NCBI RefSeq assembly: GCF_039543545.1
Contig: NZ_BAABJY010000001.1
Span: forward strand, 310,001 to 374,000
DNA length: 64,000 nucleotides
Origin: Luteimonas vadosa
GTDB lineage: Bacteria; Pseudomonadota; Gammaproteobacteria; Xanthomonadales; Xanthomonadaceae
Direction: 5' to 3'
The translations under genes were made by a program, and so were the position numbers. Of this stretch, positions 54,770 to 63,066 are shown piece by piece. The number at the start of each line of letters is the position of its first letter. Position 1 is the stretch's first letter. The notes beneath the pieces were generated by a model. That model saw only the letters and a list, made by a program, of their open reading frames with translations, did no database searches and was not told where the DNA came from.

Positions 54770-55579
54770 ATGAGACGAGAGATCCTGCGCCGCTTCAACG
54801 TGCAGGTCCGGGGCGACGGCCCCCGGACCCTCGTCTTCGCGCACGGGTTCGGCTGCGACCAGGACATGTGGCGTTTCCTCGTCCCTGCGTTCGAGGCCGA
54901 CCACCGCGTCGTCCTGTTCGACTACCTGGGCATGGGCAAGGCCGACCGTTCGACCTACGACCCGCGCCGCTACGGCAAGCTGGACGCCTACGCCGAGGAC
55001 CTGGTCGAGATCGTCCAGGCGCTGGAGCTGGAGCGCGCCGTGCTCGTCGGGCATTCGGTGAGCGGCATGATCGGCGCCCTGGCGGCCATCCGCGCGCCGC
55101 GGCTGTTCTCGCACCTGGTGATGATCGGCCCCTCGCCCTGCTACCTGGAGGACGGCGACTACCACGGCGGCTTCCAGCGGGCGGACCTGGAAGGCTTGCT
55201 GGACATGATGGTCCACAACGACCTCGGCTGGGCCGATTTACTCGCCCCGACGGTGATGCAGAACCCCGAGCGCCCGGAACTGGCCGCCGAACTGCATGCG
55301 AGCTTCTGCGCCACCGATCCGATCGTGGCGAAGCGCTTCGCCGAGGCGACGTTCTTCTCCGACAACCGCGCCGACCTGGCGCGCGTGCCGGTGCCGGCCT
55401 TGGTCCTGCAGTGCAGCCACGACAACATCGCCCCGGATGCCGTCGGCGAATTCCTGCACGCCCACCTGCCCGCCAGCCAACTGCATCGCCTCGCCGCGAC
55501 CGGCCACTGCCCCCACCTGAGCCATCCGGAGGAGACCGCCATGGCGATCCGTGCCTACCTGGCGGCCACCGCCGCCTGA
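54770..55579 (+). CDS. RsbQ/KAI2-like alpha/beta hydrolase
   Basis: 269 aa that follow Bacillus RsbQ along their whole length, for instance VGHSVSGMIGALAAIRAP, MIGPSPCYLEDGDY, FCATDPIVAKRFA and GHCPHLSHPEET. The triad sits at Ser96, Asp218 and His246, almost the RsbQ positions. RsbQ is thought to bind or hydrolyse a small hydrophobic ligand and pass the signal to the PAS domain of RsbP; plant KAI2 and D14 hormone receptors are in the same family. Here the next gene, 12 bp downstream, encodes a PAS histidine kinase, a likely partner. Confidence 0.88.
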   Translation: MRREILRRFNVQVRGDGPRTLVFAHGFGCDQDMWRFLVPAFEADHRVVLFDYLGMGKADRSTYDPRRYGKLDAYAEDLVEIVQALELERAVLVGHSVSGMIGALAAIRAPRLFSHLVMIGPSPCYLEDGDYHGGFQRADLEGLLDMMVHNDLGWADLLAPTVMQNPERPELAAELHASFCATDPIVAKRFAEATFFSDNRADLARVPVPALVLQCSHDNIAPDAVGEFLHAHLPASQLHRLAATGHCPHLSHPEETAMAIRAYLAATAA

Positions 55580-55591
55580 GGCGACGGGACG

Positions 55592-56677
55592 ATGCACGCC
55601 CAGCTCGACAATGTCCCTTGCGGAGTGCTGGTGTTCGACGACGACGGGCAGGTCCTGGAGACGAACGCGACGCTGGCGCAATGGCTCGGTTGGGAGGCGG
55701 GCGCGCTCGAGGGCACGCCGATCGAATCGCTCTACGCACCCGGCGGGGCGATCTACCACCAGACCCACCTGCTGCCGCTGCTGAAGCTCCGCCGGGACGT
55801 GCGGGAAATCTACGTGTCGCTCCGCACCACGTCGGGGGAGGTCCTGCCGGTGCTGGCCAATGCCAGCCGGCGCGAGGACGGCGGCCGCGCGCGCAACACC
55901 TGCGTGTTCCTGCCGATGCGGCAGCGCCACCGGTTCGAACAGCAGCTGATCGACGCCCGCGAAGCCGCCGAGGCGGCGCGCGACGCCAAGGCCCGCTTCC
56001 TGTCGATGATGGCCCACGAGATCCGCACGCCGCTGTCGGCGATCTCCGGCCTGGCCCACGTGCTGCTGGAGGAATTCCACGGGCCGCTGGCGCACGCGCA
56101 GCGCGAGGATGCGCAGATCATCCAAGGTGCGGCGAACGACATCGACCGCCTCGTCGGCGAGATCCTGCGGTTCTCGCGCGCCGAGGCCGGCCTGGACCCG
56201 CCCCGCCTGGAACCGGTCGCCATCGACGATGCGCTTGCCGGCGCCGAATCCATCATGCGGCCGCGCTGGCTGGAGGCCGGGCTGGCCTACGAGCGGCGCT
56301 GCCCCCCCTCCAGCGGGGAGGTGATCGCCGATCCCGTTCGCCTGCACCAGATCCTGCTCAACCTGCTGGCCAATGCCACGAACCATACGGCCGCCGGCGG
56401 CGCCATCGCCATCGAATGCACGGTGGACGCGGAGGCAAGCATGGTCCGCCTGGAGGTCCACGACACCGGCTGCGGCATCGCCGAGAAGGACCTGGCACGC
56501 ATCTTCGAACCCTTCGCCCAGGTGAACCGGGCCGCGCGCCCGGCGGGCAAGCGCGGCACCGGGCTGGGCCTGTCGATCAGCCGAGAATTCGCGATTGCGA
56601 TGCACGGCAGCCTGGACGCGCGGAGCGAGCCGGGGAAAGGGTCCGTGTTCACCCTGGCCTTGCCCCTGGCCACCTGA
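55592..56677 (+). CDS. PAS-domain histidine kinase, likely partner of the RsbQ-like hydrolase
   Basis: 361 aa, soluble (no membrane segment). Residues 1-110 are a PAS domain (VPCGVLVFDDDGQVLETNAT, SLYAPGGAIYHQTHLLPLLK). A short coiled coil leads to the dimerisation helix with the phosphoacceptor His142 in MMAHEIRTPLSA. The ATPase domain has the N box LNLLANATNHTAAGG, G1 DTGCGI, F box FEPFAQVN and G2 GTGLGLSISREF. In Bacillus the RsbQ partner RsbP joins PAS to a PP2C phosphatase; here a kinase takes the phosphatase's place. No response regulator gene lies nearby. Confidence 0.88.
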   Translation: MHAQLDNVPCGVLVFDDDGQVLETNATLAQWLGWEAGALEGTPIESLYAPGGAIYHQTHLLPLLKLRRDVREIYVSLRTTSGEVLPVLANASRREDGGRARNTCVFLPMRQRHRFEQQLIDAREAAEAARDAKARFLSMMAHEIRTPLSAISGLAHVLLEEFHGPLAHAQREDAQIIQGAANDIDRLVGEILRFSRAEAGLDPPRLEPVAIDDALAGAESIMRPRWLEAGLAYERRCPPSSGEVIADPVRLHQILLNLLANATNHTAAGGAIAIECTVDAEASMVRLEVHDTGCGIAEKDLARIFEPFAQVNRAARPAGKRGTGLGLSISREFAIAMHGSLDARSEPGKGSVFTLALPLAT

Positions 56678-56743
56678 CGCCCGCGGACTCGACGCGACCC
56701 GTCCCGGCAGACAGACTGGACAACGTCACCGGGATCCTTACCC

Positions 56744-57199
56744 ATGCCATCTCTCCCTGATTACGGCCCGATGCTCGACACGGCCCTCGCCGAAGCCCGC
56801 CTGGGGCTGGCCGAAGGCGGGATCCCCATCGGCGCCGCGCTGTACCACCGCGACGGCCGCCTGCTTGGCCGCGGCCACAACCGCCGCGTGCAGGAGGGCG
56901 ACCCGTCCGTCCACGGGGAGACCGACGCCTTCCGCAAGGCCGGCCGCCAGCGGGGCTACCGCGACACGATCATGGTGACGACGCTGGCGCCGTGCTGGTA
57001 CTGCAGCGGACTGGTGCGGCAGTTCGGCATCGGCACCGTCGTCGTCGGCGAGTCCGTCAACTTCGCCGGCGGCATCGACTGGCTGCGCGAACACGGCGTC
57101 GAAGTGGTCGACCTGGCCGACCAACGTTGCATCGCGATGCTGGGCGAGTGGATCGCCGCGAACCCCGCCGTCTGGAACGAGGACATCGGCGAGGATTGA
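56744..57199 (+). CDS. cytosine deaminase, fungal Fcy1 type
   Basis: 151 aa cytidine/deoxycytidylate-deaminase-like fold. Zinc ligands are in VHGETDAFR (HxE) and APCWYCSGL (PCxxC, with the unusual Trp-Tyr spacer). The C-terminus VVGESVNFAGGIDWL and ending AVWNEDIGED follow the yeast cytosine deaminase Fcy1 closely (VNF and W-x-EDIGE). Converts cytosine to uracil for salvage, and would convert 5-fluorocytosine. Bacterial cytosine deaminases are usually the unrelated CodA type. Confidence 0.78.
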   Translation: MPSLPDYGPMLDTALAEARLGLAEGGIPIGAALYHRDGRLLGRGHNRRVQEGDPSVHGETDAFRKAGRQRGYRDTIMVTTLAPCWYCSGLVRQFGIGTVVVGESVNFAGGIDWLREHGVEVVDLADQRCIAMLGEWIAANPAVWNEDIGED

Positions 57200-57255
57200 G
57201 GCCCGCGTGCAGGCCGCCACGCGCGGTTTCCGTCCACGCAACACCGGAGTGAACC

Positions 57256-57708
57256 ATGTCGGAACACCACGCTTCGATCCACTGGCGACGCGGCGACGCG
57301 GCCTTCAACTACGAGACCTATTCGCGCGACCATGACTGGCGCTTCGACGGCGGCCCGTGCGTGCCGGCCTCCGCCGCGCCCGCCTACCGTGGCAACCCCG
57401 GACGCGTCGACCCGGAGGAGGCCTTCGTCGCGGCGGTATCGTCCTGCCACATGCTCACCCTGCTGGCGATCGCCGCACGCAAGCGCTGGATCGTCGAGCG
57501 CTACGACGACGACGCCGTCGGCACGATGTCGCCGAACGCCGACGGCCGGCTCGCGGTGACCCGGATCGAGCTGCGGCCCCGGATCGAATTCGCGCCAGGC
57601 AGCGCACCCGACGCGGCGCAACTCGCACGCCTGCACGAACAGGCGCACGCGGACTGCTTCATCGCCAACTCGGTGCGAACGGAAGTGGTGGTGCGCCCGC
57701 CGCCGTGA
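57256..57708 (+). CDS. OsmC-family peroxidase-like protein
   Basis: 150 aa. OsmC/Ohr fold with the two redox cysteines in VSSCHMLTLLAIAARK and HADCFIANSVRTEV. Glu46-type Arg/Glu pairing residues are near PEEAFVAAV. OsmC-family proteins reduce organic hydroperoxides. The gene lies 56 bp after the cytosine deaminase on the same strand and ends 16 bp from the convergent hslU. Confidence 0.85.
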   Translation: MSEHHASIHWRRGDAAFNYETYSRDHDWRFDGGPCVPASAAPAYRGNPGRVDPEEAFVAAVSSCHMLTLLAIAARKRWIVERYDDDAVGTMSPNADGRLAVTRIELRPRIEFAPGSAPDAAQLARLHEQAHADCFIANSVRTEVVVRPPP

Positions 57709-57724
57709 CGCGCGGCCGTGCCGG

Positions 57725-59107
57725 CTACAGGATGTAACGGCTCAGGTCCGGATCCTGCACCAGCTCGCCCAGATGGGCATCGACGTAGGCGCGGTCGATG
57801 TTGACGGGCGCCGTCCTGTCGGGCGCTTCGAAGCTCAGCGTGTCGAGCAGCCGTTCGAGCACGGTATGCAGGCGGCGGGCGCCGATGTTCTCCTGGCGCT
57901 CGTTGACCGTCGCGGCGATCTCGGCGAGGCGTTCGACGGCGTCGTCGGCGAAGGCAAGTTCGACGCCCTCGGTGCCCATCAGCTCGACGTACTGCCGGGT
58001 CAGCGAGGCCTTGGGCTCGGTGAGGATGCGCACGAAATCGTCCTTGCTCAGTGCCGACAGCTCGACGCGGATCGGGAAGCGGCCCTGCATCTCCGGGATC
58101 AGGTCCGACGGCTTGGCCAGGTGGAAGGCGCCCGAGGCGATGAACAGGATGTGGTCGGTGCGGACCGAACCGTACTTGGTGCTGACGGTGGAGCCTTCGA
58201 CCAGCGGTAGCAGGTCGCGCTGCACGCCTTCGCGCGACACGTCGGCGCCCATGCCCTCGCTGCGCTTGGCGACCTTGTCGATCTCGTCGATGAACACGAT
58301 GCCGTGCTGCTCGCAGGCTTCGATCGCGGCCTCGCGCACCTCGTCCTCGTTGACCAGCTTGCCGGCCTCTTCCTCGACCAGCTGCGGGCGCGCGGCGCGG
58401 ATGCTCAGGGTCCGCTTCTGGGTCTTGCCGCCGCCGAGGCTCGAGAACATCTGCCGCAGCTGCTGGCCCATCTCCTCCATGCCGGGCGGGGTCATGATGT
58501 CGACGCCGACGTTGCTCGACAGGTCGAGTTCGATCTCGCGCTCGTCGAGTTCGCCGGCGCGCAACCGGCGGCGCAGTTTCTGCCGCGTCTCCGACTCCTG
58601 GCTGGACGGTTCGGCGGCGATGTCGACGGTCGTGCTCTTGGCACCGAAGCCGAACGGCTGGGAGGACTCCCGCTTGGGCAGCAACGCGTCGAGGATCCGG
58701 TCCTCGGCGCGGTCCTCGGCCTGGGTGCGGACGCGCGCCTTGGCCTGCTCCCGGTAGAGCTTGACCGCGGTGTCGGCGAGGTCGCGGATGATCTGCTCGA
58801 CGTCCTTGCCGACGTAGCCGACCTCGGTGAAGCGCGTGGCCTCGACCTTGACGAAGGGCGCGTTGGCCAGCGTCGCGAGCCGCCGCGCGATCTCGGTCTT
58901 GCCGACGCCGGTGGGGCCGATCATCAGGATGTTCTTGGGCATGACCTCGTTGCGCAGCTCGTCGTCGAGCTGCATCCGCCGCCAGCGGTTGCGCAGCGCG
59001 ATGGCGACCGCGCGCTTGGCGTCCGACTGGCCGACGATGTGCTTGTCGAGCTCCTGCACGATCTCGCGCGGGGTCATGGTGGTGTTGGGGGTGGCGGGCT
59101 TGTGCAT
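57725..59107 (-). CDS. hslU: HslU ATPase of the HslVU protease
   Basis: 460 aa AAA+ unfoldase. Walker A GPTGVGKTE, the pore loop GYVGKDVEQII, an intermediate domain (residues 115-245), Walker B GIVFIDEIDK, sensor 2 NIGARRLHTVLERLL, and the C-terminal SRYIL that docks into HslV are intact. It feeds proteins such as heat-shock and cell-cycle regulators to HslV. ATG 59107 is chosen for family length. It lies 152 bp after hslV, with a REP-like element in between. Confidence 0.95.
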   Translation of the reverse strand: MHKPATPNTTMTPREIVQELDKHIVGQSDAKRAVAIALRNRWRRMQLDDELRNEVMPKNILMIGPTGVGKTEIARRLATLANAPFVKVEATRFTEVGYVGKDVEQIIRDLADTAVKLYREQAKARVRTQAEDRAEDRILDALLPKRESSQPFGFGAKSTTVDIAAEPSSQESETRQKLRRRLRAGELDEREIELDLSSNVGVDIMTPPGMEEMGQQLRQMFSSLGGGKTQKRTLSIRAARPQLVEEEAGKLVNEDEVREAAIEACEQHGIVFIDEIDKVAKRSEGMGADVSREGVQRDLLPLVEGSTVSTKYGSVRTDHILFIASGAFHLAKPSDLIPEMQGRFPIRVELSALSKDDFVRILTEPKASLTRQYVELMGTEGVELAFADDAVERLAEIAATVNERQENIGARRLHTVLERLLDTLSFEAPDRTAPVNIDRAYVDAHLGELVQDPDLSRYIL

Positions 59108-59132
59108 GGGCAGGATCGTCTTCCGGTTTCCG

Positions 59133-59200
59133 TTTGAACCCTTTTCCCATCTGCGGGAGAAGGTGGCGCGCAGCGCCGGATGAGGGTGCTTGGGGTGGAC
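59133..59200. repeat. REP-like element in the hslV-hslU spacer
   Basis: The stretch from ccttttcccatctgcgggagaaggtggcgc to ggatgaggg closely recalls a repeat widespread in Xanthomonadaceae (ccttctcccgc-gcgggagaaggt, then ggatgaggg). Its arms ttctcccgc-like and gcgggagaagg pair imperfectly. It lies inside what should be one transcript and may stabilise or attenuate the hslU end. Confidence 0.5.
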
Positions 59201-59259
59201 GAACCGTAGGTTCGTGAACACGCCCCTCTCGCGCCTTCGGGCGCGGGGCTACATCGCGG

Positions 59260-59811
59260 TCAGAGTTCTTCGACCACGACGTTGCGGTTGGTGTAGATGC
59301 AGACGTCGCCGGCGATCTTCAGGGCTTCCTCGACCACTTCACTCGCACCGAGCTCGGTGTGCAGCAGCAAGGCGCGCGCGGCCGATAGCGCGAACGGGCC
59401 GCCCGAGCCGATGGCGATCAGGCCATCCTCCGGCTCGATCACGTCGCCGGTGCCGCTGATGATCAGCGACGTCTCCTTGTCGGCGACCGCCAGCAGCGCC
59501 TCGAGCTTCCCGAAGCGGCGCTCGGTGCGCCAGTCCTTCGCCAGCTCGACCGCGGCGCGGATGAGTTGGCCGTGCTTCTCCAGCTTGGATTCGAACAGCT
59601 CGAACAGGGTGAAGGCATCGGCCGCGGCGCCCGCGAAACCCGCCAGCACCTGTTCGTCCTTGCCCAGCCGGCGGATCTTGCGCGCGTTGGCCTTCATCAC
59701 CGTGTTGCCGAGGGTGACCTGGCCGTCGCCACCGATGGCGACGCGGCCGTCGCGGCGCACCGAGACGATGGTCGTGGCGTGGAACGTGTCGGGGTGCTGG
59801 CTGGGATCCAT
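59260..59811 (-). CDS. hslV: HslV peptidase of the HslVU protease
   Basis: 183 aa proteasome-like threonine peptidase. The N-terminal propeptide (MDPSQHPDTFHA) is cleaved before TTIVSVRRDG to expose the catalytic Thr. Further motifs: GGDGQVTLGNTVMKANARKI and SGGPFALSAARALL. AGGAGG is placed 6 bases before ATG 59811, confirming the start. hslU follows downstream. A heat-shock promoter is expected in the upstream spacer but none was clear. Confidence 0.94.
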   Translation of the reverse strand: MDPSQHPDTFHATTIVSVRRDGRVAIGGDGQVTLGNTVMKANARKIRRLGKDEQVLAGFAGAAADAFTLFELFESKLEKHGQLIRAAVELAKDWRTERRFGKLEALLAVADKETSLIISGTGDVIEPEDGLIAIGSGGPFALSAARALLLHTELGASEVVEEALKIAGDVCIYTNRNVVVEEL

Positions 59812-60154
59812 GCGGCCTCCTGGGTCGAATCCACTGGATGGGGATGGTCGCGGGGGGAAGCAAGGGTGGCTTCCGGCACGTCCGTGCGGTCCGTGGAAGC
59901 GGATCGCCGCAGCCAGGCACGGCGCGCGTGCCCCACGATGGCGGGACCGGCCGTCGCCATGCCGCAAGTGCTTGGATTGCCGTTCGCGCAAGTCGCGGGA
60001 ATCGCGGCGTTCCGCGCCGCGTACCGGGTGCCACCCCGCGCTACCGCCAGCAGGGGCTACGAAGTGCCGCAGGGCAAGCGTTTCGCACACATTACGGGGA
60101 TTGCGTCCGGGCGGCCCGGAGGGCACCCCCGCCCCCGCTCCTTGTTTCAAGCCG
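59812..60154 (-). other. 343-bp spacer between xerC and hslV
   Basis: This should carry the hslVU promoter. CTTGAA of the sigma-32 -35 type occurs on the minus strand near 60147-60152, but no CCCCATnT-like -10 stands 13-15 bp after it, so I make no promoter call. No gene is seen. Confidence 0.4.
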
Positions 60155-61033
60155 CTACGAATCGCCCGAGGGCTTTCGTTTCGCCCGCGGATGCGCGGCG
60201 TCGTAGACCTTGGCCAGGTGCTGGAAATCGAGGTGGGTGTAGATCTGGGTGGTGGCGATGTCGGCGTGGCCGAGCAGCTCCTGCACGCCGCGCAGGTCGC
60301 CGGAGGACTCCAGCACGTGGCTGGCGAAGGAGTGCCGCAGCAGGTGCGGATGCACGCGCTTGAACAGGCCCTGGCGCTGGGCGAGCAGGCGCAGGCGCAG
60401 CTGCACCGCGCGCGGCGTGATCGGCTTGCCTCCCCGCCCCGGGAACACCGGCGCATCGTCGGCCGCGCCGGTGTCCGCCCGCCAGGCATCGAGCGCATTG
60501 CGCGCATGCGATCCCACCGGCACGCTGCGCTGCTTGCCGCCCTTGCCCTGCACGGTGACCAGTCCGTCGGACAGGTCGCGCCAGCGCAACGCGCACAGTT
60601 CCGACAGACGCAATCCGGACGAATAGAACAACTCCAGCAACGCCCGGTCGCGCAGGCCGAGCTTGACGTCGGTGGGCACCTCGACGAGCTGCATGGCCTC
60701 GTCGACGTCCAGCACCTGCGGCAGCTTGCGAGGTGCCTTGGGCGCGCGGATGCCGGCGGCGGGATTGGCCTGGATGCGCCCATGCTTGAGCAGCCACTGG
60801 TAGAAGCTCCGGCAGGCCGACAAGCGGCGCTGCAGGCTCTTGGGCGACAGCCCGCGTCGATGCTCGGCGGCGATGAAGGCCCGCAGCTGTTCGGCGTGGA
60901 TCGCCTCCAGGCGAGGGACGTCGTGCGCGCTGGACCATTCCGACAGCGCGGCGAGATCGCGACGGTAGGCGTCGAGCGTGTTCGCAGACAGCCGGCGCTC
61001 GCCCTGCAGGTGGGACAGGAACTCGTCGATCAT
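60155..61033 (-). CDS. xerC: tyrosine recombinase XerC
   Basis: 292 aa. The catalytic set is complete: Arg in YSSGLRLSELCAL, Lys in GKGGKQRSVP, HPHLLRHSFASH, His in LLGHADIATTQ and Tyr in IYTHLD. Works with XerD at dif to resolve chromosome dimers. An N-terminal core-binding domain (residues 1-85) is present. Located in the conserved order dapF-DUF484-xerC, 70 bp after DUF484. Confidence 0.94.
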   Translation of the reverse strand: MIDEFLSHLQGERRLSANTLDAYRRDLAALSEWSSAHDVPRLEAIHAEQLRAFIAAEHRRGLSPKSLQRRLSACRSFYQWLLKHGRIQANPAAGIRAPKAPRKLPQVLDVDEAMQLVEVPTDVKLGLRDRALLELFYSSGLRLSELCALRWRDLSDGLVTVQGKGGKQRSVPVGSHARNALDAWRADTGAADDAPVFPGRGGKPITPRAVQLRLRLLAQRQGLFKRVHPHLLRHSFASHVLESSGDLRGVQELLGHADIATTQIYTHLDFQHLAKVYDAAHPRAKRKPSGDS

Positions 61034-61102
61034 CGCCGCCGGCCCGGCGCCACGCCGGCGTCCCCGCTCCCGCGGCGATCGCGGCGGGGCCCGTGCCGCG
61101 AT

Positions 61103-61777
61103 TCAGCCATCGAACCGTTGCAGCGCGACCGCGAAGGCTTCGCCCATCATCCGCAGGAACAGGGTGCCCATCCCGGGGTAGAAGCGGTTGGGATCGGCGC
61201 TGCCGACCGCCACCAGCCCAACCCCGTCGACCGGCAACAGCGCGGTGGACTGCACTTCGTCCACGCGCGCGCCGTACAGCAGGGCCTGCTTGTCCGGATG
61301 CAGGCGGCCGCAGAGGGGTTCGCCGTCCTCCAGGCAATCCTCGAACGGCGCCAGCAGGCGGTCGTCGCGCGGGACGACCTGCAGCCAGTCCTCGCCCTCG
61401 AGGCCGTCCACGGCACCGAACAGCACGATGCGCACGAGGTCGCCGTCGAAATCCTCGGCCAGGGTCGCGGCCATCGCCCGCACCGTGCCCGCGGCATCGG
61501 GCTGTCGCATCAGCGCCAGCGTCAACTGGTGCGTGCGCACGGCGAGGCGCTCGTTGTCCTGCGAGATGGCATACAGGTCGTGCAGGCGGCGCGTGAGTTC
61601 GCGGTTCTTGTCGCGCAGGACTTCGAGCTGGTAGCTGGCCAGCGACGCCGCCGGCCCGTCCTCGCGCGGTACCACCAGGCTCAGCGCCAGGTCGGGGAAC
61701 TGCTGCAGGAACTTCGGGTGCCTGCGCAGCCAGGCCGCGACCTCGTGCGCGCCGATCTTCTCGTGGCCGTCGCTCAT
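61103..61777 (-). CDS. DUF484 family protein
   Basis: 224 aa. The N-terminal segment EVAAWLRRHPKFLQQFPDLA is diagnostic of DUF484. A coiled coil (residues 45-85) leads into a GAF-like domain (QSTALLPVDGVGLVAVGSAD). DUF484 genes are almost always between dapF and xerC. The role is unknown. It overlaps dapF by 4 bp. Confidence 0.9.
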   Translation of the reverse strand: MSDGHEKIGAHEVAAWLRRHPKFLQQFPDLALSLVVPREDGPAASLASYQLEVLRDKNRELTRRLHDLYAISQDNERLAVRTHQLTLALMRQPDAAGTVRAMAATLAEDFDGDLVRIVLFGAVDGLEGEDWLQVVPRDDRLLAPFEDCLEDGEPLCGRLHPDKQALLYGARVDEVQSTALLPVDGVGLVAVGSADPNRFYPGMGTLFLRMMGEAFAVALQRFDG

Positions 61778-62700
61778 GCGCCGTCCTCCATCGCCATTTC
61801 CCCTTCGAATACGAATGCCGCCGGTCCGGTCATGCCGATCGCACCGCTGCCCGGATCATATTGGATGTGCAGGTCGCCGCCCGGCAGCGAGACCGCGACG
61901 CCGCCCTGGCCGTCCACGCGCCCCTGCCGGGTGAGCACCGCCACCGCGGCGCACGCACCGCTGCCGCAGGCCAGCGTCTCGCCAGCGCCGCGTTCGCACA
62001 CGCGCAGGCGGATGCGGTCGCGCGCGAGCACCTGGACGAAGCCGACGTTGACCGATTCCGGGAAGGAGGCGCTGCGCTGCAGCGCCGGGCCCAGCGTGGC
62101 GACGGGGGCGTCGTCCACGTCCTCCACCACGACCACGGCGTGCGGGTTCCCCATCGACACCGCCCCGAACGCGACCTCGGTCCCGTCCAGGTCCACGACA
62201 TACACGTCCTGCTCCCGGTCGGCGCCCGCCAGGGGAATCGACTCCGGCGCGAAGGACGGTGCGCCCATGCCGATGGTGTAGCGCCCCTTGCCGGCGCGTT
62301 GCACCGCATGCGTGCCGGACGGACTGTCGAGCCGGAAGTCCTCTCCCGCCGCGCCATCGCGCACCAACCAGGCAGCGACGCACCGCGCGCCGTTGCCGCA
62401 CTGGCGGGCCGGCGAGCCGTCGGCGTTCCAGATGCGATAGGCGGCGACGGCGCCATCGCTGCGCGCGCGCTCGATCCCCAGGACCTGGTCGCAGCCGACC
62501 CCGGTGCGGCGATTGGCCAACGCGCGGCAAAGGCCGTCGCCGGGATTGGACAGCCGCTCCGCGAGCGTGGCGTCCTGCCTGAGGTCCAGCACCACGAAAT
62601 CGTTGCCAGCGCCTTGCATCTTGCTGAAGCGGATCGCGGAAGCCGGCCGCCCTGCCGCGGCGTGTTCGGTGGCGCGACCCGGTGCCGTCGCGGTGCCCAT
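61774..62700 (-). CDS. dapF: diaminopimelate epimerase
   Basis: 308 aa. Catalyses LL- to meso-diaminopimelate isomerisation for lysine and peptidoglycan synthesis. The two catalytic cysteines are in RQCGNGARCVA and TLACGSGACAAVAVL. The N-terminus has a roughly 20-residue extension beyond the usual FSKMQGAGNDF start. It begins 3 bp after the lptM stop, so the genes are coupled. Confidence 0.95.
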   Translation of the reverse strand: MGTATAPGRATEHAAAGRPASAIRFSKMQGAGNDFVVLDLRQDATLAERLSNPGDGLCRALANRRTGVGCDQVLGIERARSDGAVAAYRIWNADGSPARQCGNGARCVAAWLVRDGAAGEDFRLDSPSGTHAVQRAGKGRYTIGMGAPSFAPESIPLAGADREQDVYVVDLDGTEVAFGAVSMGNPHAVVVVEDVDDAPVATLGPALQRSASFPESVNVGFVQVLARDRIRLRVCERGAGETLACGSGACAAVAVLTRQGRVDGQGGVAVSLPGGDLHIQYDPGSGAIGMTGPAAFVFEGEMAMEDGA

Positions 62701-62703
62701 CGT

Positions 62704-62961
62704 TCAGTCGCCGGTGTCGCCGTCGTCCGGCACCGGCGGCGCGTCGGGATCCGCCTCGACCGGCGGGTTGTCCGGCGGCAGCGGCTGCTGTTCGGTATCG
62801 GCCGGCGTCGGATCGGCAAGCGCGCCGGCATCGTCGACGGCGGCGGCCTCCACCAGTTCCGCATCGTCGGCAGACGGCGGCGGCGGCAATACCAGCGGTC
62901 CCTTGTTGCCACAGGCAGCGAGGACCAGCACCAGGGCAAGCGGCAGGACGATCTTGGACAT
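62704..62961 (-). CDS. lptM: small lipoprotein LptM (YifL)-like
   Basis: 85 aa. The signal ends in a lipobox (LALVLVLAACGNKG), and the CGNKGPLVLPP start of the mature protein is the LptM signature. E. coli LptM helps the LPS translocon LptD mature. The rest is an acidic Pro-rich tail longer than the E. coli protein. ATG 62961 is chosen because the longer frame adds residues before the signal. Genomic neighbour dapF supports the name. Confidence 0.82.
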   Translation of the reverse strand: MSKIVLPLALVLVLAACGNKGPLVLPPPPSADDAELVEAAAVDDAGALADPTPADTEQQPLPPDNPPVEADPDAPPVPDDGDTGD

Positions 62962-63066
62962 GCACGGTCTCCGGTTCATGGCCGAAGTGTACCCCCTGGC
63001 TTCGCGCCGCGGCGCGGTCCGGGGCGCGCGCCGCGGCCCGCGATCGACCGTCCGCCCGGCGCGTGC

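Noticed and set aside
60120..60154. sigma-32 heat-shock promoter for hslVU at CTTGAA
   Set aside because: No suitable -10 at 13-15 bp; the hit sits right after the xerC stop and may be chance.
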